From: Dictyocoela muelleri
Lineage: Eukaryota; Microsporidia
NCBI GenBank assembly: GCA_016256075.1
Contig: SDVU01000571.1
Location: 1-12,266, forward strand
Reading direction: 5' to 3'
Length of the DNA: 12,266 bases
Below the pieces are notes generated by a model, which saw only the letters and a list, made by a program, of their open reading frames with translations, had not been told where the DNA came from and did not search any database. A program made the position numbers and the translations under genes. Below, one piece after another: positions 7,905 to 12,266 of the stretch; the first letter of the stretch is position 1; each line of letters opens with the position of its first letter.

Positions 7905-8226
7905 GGTTCTCTAGCGGGTAATACAACCCCCTATTTTTGAGGAAATTGATATCCGTAAGAAAAAATTATATAATTCTCGTTTAAAATAGAGGCAGAGTCG
8001 GAGTTTAATTCGATTACTCTTAATATTTTTTATCAGCTAAATATAAAAGTTTCGTCGAAAATTCGCTTTAGGAAATCTTTTTAATCCAAATATTTAGCCG
8101 ATAAATTTTTTTAAGATTAAATTGAATTTAACTCCTTTAGCACTTTTTTTAAATAAGAACCGTGTATTTTAATCTACGGATAGTGATTTCCTCGGAAAAT
8201 AGAGTATGAGTAACCTGTAGTGGAAC
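7905..8226. repeat. Palindrome 5 (second of the pair)
   Basis: ggttct at 7905 pairs with ggaacc at 8222-8227. The inward order gaggaaatt, tatccgtaag, gagtttaattcgatt and cagctaaatat is mirrored on the right side (agcactttttttaaataag, aatttaactcct, atatttagccgataa). Pairing is about 70-75%, weaker than palindrome 4, so this copy looks older. It begins only 13 bp after palindrome 4 ends. Confidence 0.7.
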
Positions 8227-8786
8227 CAATTTTTGACTTTAATAAAATTTATGAATTTTAAAAATAAAAATGCATTAACGAAAAGTAATAAGTTCTTTTT
8301 TTAATATTTAATGAGTATTATTTTCTTCTATAAGTCGATCAAGCTCGCAATAAAATTCTTGGGAATTAAATATTCAGAAAAAAGCAAATGTTTTTACGAC
8401 GACCTTGATATAAACAAGTTTTTATTAAGTTTCATACAAAAAAAGATCCTGAACTATATATTTTTTATATAAAATACATTTAATTTTAGTAGGACATAAG
8501 TTATCAAATAAAATATTATCTTACATATTTCTATTATATTTAAAAATTGCTGTTTGAAACTAAACATGAAAAAAATGATCGTGTTAAAAAGACCGCTTGC
8601 TGCAGAAAATCAGAAGTGAGTCACACTAAAACACATGATCTAATTGCTAATAATTGTCACAGAGGGGTAGGGATTATATGAAAAAATGTCTATAAAATGA
8701 TATAAAAAACATAAAACATCAAAATGATATGTTAATACTTCTTGCATATCGTTAATTATTGAACAAATTTCGTTTCATATATTACA
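8227..8786. other. AT-rich stretch without a supported gene
   Basis: There is no long repeat or motif-bearing frame. A short minus-strand run at about 8307-8375 reads like protein (SQEFYCELDRLIEENNTH before a stop) but is far too short to assign, and could be a fragment of something older. The motif tttttacgacgacc at about 8391 resembles the pogo motif, but only by a dozen bases. Confidence 0.4.
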
Positions 8787-9096
8787 TGTTGACGACATCC
8801 ATAACTGCCAACCCGGAGAGTGTATCATACTGTACTCTTTGCTCTTTAATTCTTGATATTCCGATAATACCTCACTTCCTAAGCTACCCTGAATCCTAGC
8901 TGTATACACGATCTTCGTTTTATCAATGACTCAAGAAATACAGCTAATTGTAGCTTCTCATGAATTTTTATTTTTATTCACTACTTTTTACCGAGATGCT
9001 CTGTCGCACTCATCCCCACACCTAAGAGAGTTCTTTCTGCTTCATTATCATATTAGACTAAGTCTTAATCTGCTATACCACAATGGAACAACTGTA
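8787..9096 (+). repeat. 310-bp interspersed repeat, copy 1
   Basis: This unit aligns, with many substitutions, along its whole length to the inverse of 10387-10695. Shared landmarks in the same order are ctgccaacccg, ttccgataatac, taccctgaa, agctgtatac, atgactca, gagatgc, agactaagtc-like and caactgta. It begins with TG and is flanked on both sides by attaca (8781-8786 and 9097-9102), which could be a 6-bp target duplication. A solo LTR of an old retrotransposon would fit the size, the TG start and the flanks, but no other retroelement part is present and the right end is not CA. The 60-codon frame at 8926 is not supported as a gene. Confidence 0.75.
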
Positions 9097-9116
9097 ATTA
9101 CACCATGATTATATAG

Positions 9117-9240
9117 TTATGACTAGAAGAACCAAAATGCATATAAAAGCATATGGGTTTAAAATGCACATTTCAATGGTTTTTAGTATAAAAGCGTATG
9201 CATTTATAATAAATGCGTGTGCATTTCAAATAAATAAGTG
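9117..9240. repeat. Cluster of short ATGCAT/ATAAAAGC repeats
   Basis: Variants of ataaaagc(a/g)tatg and aaatgcat or aaatgcac occur several times in both orientations (for example 9137-9154, 9161-9172, 9188-9206 and 9209-9228), so the stretch can fold into small hairpins. Its origin is unknown. Confidence 0.45.
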
Positions 9241-9279
9241 TTATTTTTATAAGATTTAGTGATATGTAACGAAACATAT

Positions 9280-9360
9280 CTATTGAAACAGTGTTGAAAT
9301 GTTAAAAACTATATTTTCATATTTAAACGCGGGATAATCTTATTTCTACTACGAAAAAAA
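9280..9360 (+). repeat. 81-bp direct repeat, left copy
   Basis: This stretch (ctattgaaacagtgttgaaa to ctactacgaaaaaaa) recurs at 9857-9937 in the same orientation with about 90% identity. The two copies bracket a 290-bp palindrome. Similarity fades quickly outside. Confidence 0.8.
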
Positions 9361-9515
9361 TGTTGGGTTCAAAAATATCCGAATTATTTTTTAACACTAA
9401 AAAGTCTTTAATGTTGAAAAAATATAATTAAGAAAATAAAGAAAGAAAAAAATGCTTGTGTTAAGGCCACAAAATCACCGTTTTTTTATTTTTAGAGAAA
9501 TACTAACCGAAATAT

Positions 9516-9806
9516 TTTTATACTCAAGGTCTCTTGTTTTTTAAATAATATAATGAAAAGCAATAGAAAGAAAAATATAATTCCTTGGGATGTTTTTTTA
9601 TAATCATGAAAAGATAACCAGTTGCATACTTGTTCGTATGTGTAACAAGAGAAAATGTAGTTCTATTTTTACGCCCCCCCAGACAACTATTTTAGTGTTT
9701 ATCTCTTTATGATTATATAAAAACACCCCGAGCAATTATATTTTTTCTTCTTTTTTTTGTTTTTAATTTTTTTTTAAAAAAACAAGAGAGCTTTTAGTGT
9801 TAAAAA
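9516..9806. repeat. 290-bp palindrome between the direct repeats
   Basis: tatactcaaggtctcttgtt at about 9519-9538 mirrors aacaagagagcttttagtg at 9781. atataattccttgggatg at about 9576 mirrors caccccgagcaattatat at 9724. ataatcatgaaaagataa at 9600 mirrors the run near 9701-9719. The centre is near 9655 and holds a small hairpin (gttgcatac...gtatgtgtaac). Another inverted copy of ttttaacactaaaa lies outside at 9388-9402. Confidence 0.7.
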
Positions 9807-9856
9807 AACTCGGGAATTTTGTAACTAAAAATCATCTACGGGTATTTTAAAACAAG

Positions 9857-9937
9857 CTATTGAAGCGGTGTTGAAAAGTAAAAACTATATTTGTATATTT
9901 AAACGCGGCATAATGCTATTTCTACTACGAAAAAAAA
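9857..9937 (+). repeat. 81-bp direct repeat, right copy
   Basis: Partner of 9280-9360. The shared core includes aaaaactatattt, atatttaaacgcgg, ataat and atttctactacgaaaaaaa. Separation start to start is 577 bp. Confidence 0.8.
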
Positions 9938-9987
9938 CTTGATAGGCACATTAAAACGATAAATCATTTCTATTTTATGTTAGTGCC

Positions 9988-10372
9988 CCCAAAATGTCTA
10001 ATTCCCAAAATTTCGAATTTCCAGAATGTCGAATTCCCAAAATGCCGAATTTTTTTACCACTCCAAAAAATATAAAAAATATTAAATATAAAAAGTTTAT
10101 TCAAATAAATAATTAATTGTTTTTTTTAACTTTTTAATTTAATTGTTTTTTTTGTTTTTTAATTAAATTAAAATTAAAAAAGAAATTAAATTTAATAATA
10201 TAAAAGCCAATTGAATTATAAGATTGAAAAATAATTAATTTTTTATTTGAATAAACTTTTATTTATTATCTTTTATATTTTTTGGAGTGGTAAAAAAATT
10301 GAAATATTGAGACTTAAACATTTTGAGATCGACATTTTGGGAATTATACATATTGAGAATTTGACATGTTGG
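9988..10372. mobile_element. Small palindromic element with 16-bp tandem repeats at both ends
   Basis: The left end consists of four exact-length 16-bp units (9988, 10004, 10020, 10036) of consensus cccaaaatgtcgaatt. The right end (10297-10372) has about five diverged units of 14-16 bp in inverse orientation. Between them lies a long palindrome: tttttaccactccaaaaaat at 10052 mirrors ttttttggagtggtaaaaaa at 10279, and the arms continue with agtttattcaaataaa and its inverse. It encodes nothing. The design is that of a MITE with repeated terminal motifs. The superfamily is undetermined and no target duplication is evident. Confidence 0.75.
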
Positions 10373-10386
10373 AATAGATGTTTATA

Positions 10387-10695
10387 TACAGTTGATTCGG
10401 TGTGATATGGTCGATTATGACTTAGTCAATATTGAAAATGATGTATAAAGGACTCTTCTAGGAGTAGAGATGAATGCGGCGACGCATCTCGTCAAAAAAG
10501 TAGTTAAAAATAAAAAACATGATATCCCACTAATTACCTGTATCCTGCTGAGTCATAGACAAAACTAAAATAGCGTATACAGCTGGACTTCAGGGTAGGC
10601 ATGAGAGTGACGTATTATCGGAACACCGAGAACCAAATGTCTAATAACCAATTTAGAGACAACTCATCGGGTTGGCAGCTATGAATGTTTCACCA
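10387..10695 (-). repeat. 310-bp interspersed repeat, copy 2 (inverted)
   Basis: The inverse of this segment aligns to copy 1 at 8787-9096 and is almost the same length. Read on the minus strand it starts TGGTGAAACATTC and ends CAACTGTA. attaca precedes it, as in copy 1, and tataaa follows. Because attaca precedes both copies, that hexamer may belong to the repeat or reflect site preference. Whether the pair forms the long inverted ends of a single 1.9-kb element or two independent solo insertions is undecided. Confidence 0.75.
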
Positions 10696-10700
10696 TGTAA

Positions 10701-10719
10701 TATATATATATATATATAT
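10701..10719. repeat. TA microsatellite
   Basis: About nine TA dinucleotides lie immediately beside the outer edge of copy 2 of the 310-bp repeat. Confidence 0.9.
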
Positions 10720-10921
10720 TAATACTTTAAATTAGCGATCATAATTATTATCAATTTTGTAATAAAAAATAAGTATGTCCCGAAAAAAATATAGAATCTT
10801 TGGATCTACTTTAGAAAAATGGCCAAAAAAATATGGCCATTTTACTACACAAAAGCAAAATTTTATTTTTTTAAAAAATAATGAAACCTTTTTTTAAAAA
10901 AACACCGATACAATTTTTTGA

Positions 10922-11098
10922 ATCCCGACGTACTACAAGGATTTAAATTATACATTGTATAGTAAAGCACCAATTTTATTAACAAAATGTAAGGAGCCGT
11001 CTGAACTAAAAATTTATGGTGAAAAAAATAAACGTAAAATAATTTATCTTCACTTATCAGTACATTCCAAGAGAAAAGAATTTACTATAACACGTTAA
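10922..11098 (+). pseudogene. Possible coding remnant inside the mariner-like element
   Basis: A 58-codon open frame without an ATG at its start reads like protein (YYKDLNYTLYSKAPILLTKC, then YGEKNKRKIIYLHLSVHSKR) and ends at TAA 11096. It is preceded by a stop at 10919. The mix of charged and aromatic residues is unlike the surrounding AT noise, but I recognise no family. It could be the last fragment of the element's own transposase or captured sequence. Confidence 0.3.
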
Positions 11099-11158
11099 GA
11101 GCACTAACGCACCCAGCTTGCTACCAGGTCTGAATCTCGATTAATACTTCCTTTTAAA

Positions 11159-11231
11159 TTTTTTTAATTTTTAATTTTTAATTTTTAATTTTTAATTTTT
11201 AATTTTTAATTTTTAATTTTTAATTTTTAAT
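11159..11231 (+). repeat. Heptamer tandem array (ttaattt)
   Basis: About ten near-perfect units of ttaattt lie just inside the right end of the mariner-like element. Such arrays expand by slippage and are liable to miscounting in assembly. Confidence 0.9.
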
Positions 11232-11279
11232 CCAGCGCCTTTGGTCTGGCCATTTTACTAAAGTTGCCCCGAATCTATA

Positions 11280-12097
11280 AACAAAAAAAAATCAAAACTA
11301 TCGGAATTAGACAAATTTAATATACATCGAGAAAATCTTTTATAATTATTTACACTTCACGTTCTGTAATTATTATAATTGATCGTAAAAGCCTTGTTAC
11401 CCCACATATTCGAACAAAAAAATAGTGATCAGAAAGAAATAAAAAATTTAAAAAATAGTCATAAAACACCGCTAAATTCATTTAAAAATCTTTCTAAATG
11501 CAAATATATCTGTCTAAAATTTTTAAATTGCTATGTAAAAAAGATATCTAAAAAATGATGCCTATTATTCATTCGAAATAAATTAATAAAACTAGTTTAT
11601 AAAACTTAGATAAATCACATGATTACTTTGAAAAGGGAATTGCACGAAGAAAGTTATATTTAATTATTAATAAAACCCAGTTTAATCAAATAAATATATT
11701 GATGTTTTTAGAGTTAGAAATTGAAAACCATCTGAATATTTATTATACAGAATGTCAAGATATTTAGTACAAGATCGAAGAAATTTTATCGGGTTTTCAC
11801 CTCCTTTCAGTTTTAGGTCGTTTTCCCTTCATTCATATAATGAAACTATAGCAAAATTAATTATATACCCATTTTTTTCCACATGGGAAAAAAACTGGAT
11901 ATATCAAGATCGAATTTTTTGTTGTGTTGTGTAGATGAAAATATAATTTCGTAAATATCGATAATGTTTTAATTTTTTTTTTGAACTACAAAGAGAAGTT
12001 TCTAAACTTCTAATTACAAATCCCACTTCTTATATTATATCAGTATACCTAAATCTAAATCTTTATATCTCCATCAACTACACACACATATATATAT
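11280..12097. other. AT-rich stretch with only weak open frames
   Basis: No repeat family or RNA gene was recognised. Two adjoining plus-strand open stretches are the most protein-like: 11603-11764 without an ATG at its start (ends LEIENHLNIYYTECQDI) and 11752-11934 (MSRYLVQDRRNF to EKNWIYQDRIFCCVV). They overlap in different frames and might be pieces of one decayed gene or chance. I would not call either a gene. Confidence 0.35.
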
Positions 12098-12123
12098 TGT
12101 AGCACTCAGCAGGTCGGCTACAA
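12098..12123. other. Short hairpin after a CA/TA microsatellite
   Basis: ttgtagc at 12098-12104 pairs with gctacaa at 12117-12123 around a 13-nt loop (actcagcaggtcg). It follows a short CA/TA run. Its GC-richer composition stands out locally, and its function is unknown. The remaining 140 bp to the window's end show nothing. Confidence 0.4.
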
Positions 12124-12266
12124 ATAATCAATAAAAGGAAATGAAAGAAAAATGAGAATTTAAATGACAAGATCAATAAATAGATCTGTAAGATTCGAAA
12201 ATGAAATTTATAAAAAGATTTACATAGAACACGTTCTAAAATTTAAAATGAGTTCTAAGAACCATC

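Larger units (their letters stand above)
10792..11277. mobile_element. Mariner-like short element with TA flanks (486 bp)
   Basis: The ends are inverted repeats of about 33 bp: tagaatctttgg...actttagaaaaatggcca from 10792 and its counterpart ending at 11277 (tggccattttactaaagttg...cgaatcta), with a few mismatches and one gap. TA lies at 10790-10791 and 11278-11279, as expected for Tc1/mariner-type insertion. A tight hairpin, tggccaaaaaaatatggcca, follows the left repeat at 10820-10839. The interior contains a 58-codon open stretch and a heptamer array. It may be a deleted copy of a larger element. Confidence 0.6.

Noticed and set aside
1044-7925. Shared gcgggta(a/g)tac at about 1047-1057 and 7914-7924, hinting that the two palindrome clusters are related
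   Set aside because: Only about a dozen bases match and the arms otherwise show no convincing similarity, so chance is likely.
8391-8404. tttttacgacgacc as the end of a second pogo copy
   Set aside because: It is a single short motif without TA-flanked inverted partner or coding remnant nearby.
8926-9108. 60-codon open frame MTQEIQLIVASHEF
   Set aside because: It lies in the 310-bp repeat and its frame is not kept in the inverted second copy, so it is unlikely to be coding.
12098-12123. tgtagcactcagcagg as the start of a retroelement LTR
   Set aside because: Only the hairpin is visible, the window ends 140 bp later, and no matching end, primer site or coding part is present.

Overview
This window is AT-rich eukaryotic DNA (roughly three quarters A+T by eye) and reads as a transposon graveyard. 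I found no host gene, tRNA, rRNA, CRISPR array or bacterial operon. What can be recognised is four cut-and-paste DNA transposon superfamilies lying almost end to end between about 1.9 and 7.5 kb, set among an unusually dense series of long palindromes. A very AT-rich genome carrying hAT, MULE (with a FLYWCH finger), pogo and Merlin elements would fit a TE-rich microsporidian or an AT-rich invertebrate. The sequence alone does not decide between them.

Layout, left to right: (1) 251-1053, three consecutive palindromes that share their junctions, with four related arms. (2) 1206-1480, a weak decayed coding remnant. (3) 1886-2555, a non-autonomous hAT element with hAT-type terminal inverted repeats (TIRs), a degraded 8-bp target duplication, a 22-bp CpG-rich tandem array at its left end and a 257-bp palindrome inside. 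(4) 2713-4232, a MULE with 23-bp TIRs and a frameshifted FLYWCH-MULE transposase. (5) 4441-6294, a pogo/Tigger element flanked by TA, with repeated transposase-site-like motifs and a nearly whole DD29D transposase. (6) about 6520-7517, a Merlin element with an old, stop-riddled transposase. (7) 7639-8226, two adjacent palindromes of one family. (8) 8787-10695, two inverted copies of a 310-bp repeat enclosing an 81-bp direct repeat, a 290-bp palindrome and a small element whose two ends carry 16-bp tandem repeats. (9) 10792-11277, a TA-flanked, mariner-like short element with a small coding remnant and a heptamer array. (10) 11280-12266, AT-rich DNA with no supported gene.

The genes do not form a pathway. 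Each transposase would have acted on its own element's ends, and the short palindromic elements would have depended on enzymes encoded elsewhere. Judged by decay, the pogo copy is the youngest, the MULE is intermediate (or blurred by homopolymer errors), and Merlin is the oldest. I see no convincing new cellular system. The most unusual structures are the multi-arm palindromes, the inverted 310-bp pair with its nested repeats, and the Merlin copy in which both catalytic aspartates appear to have become tyrosine.
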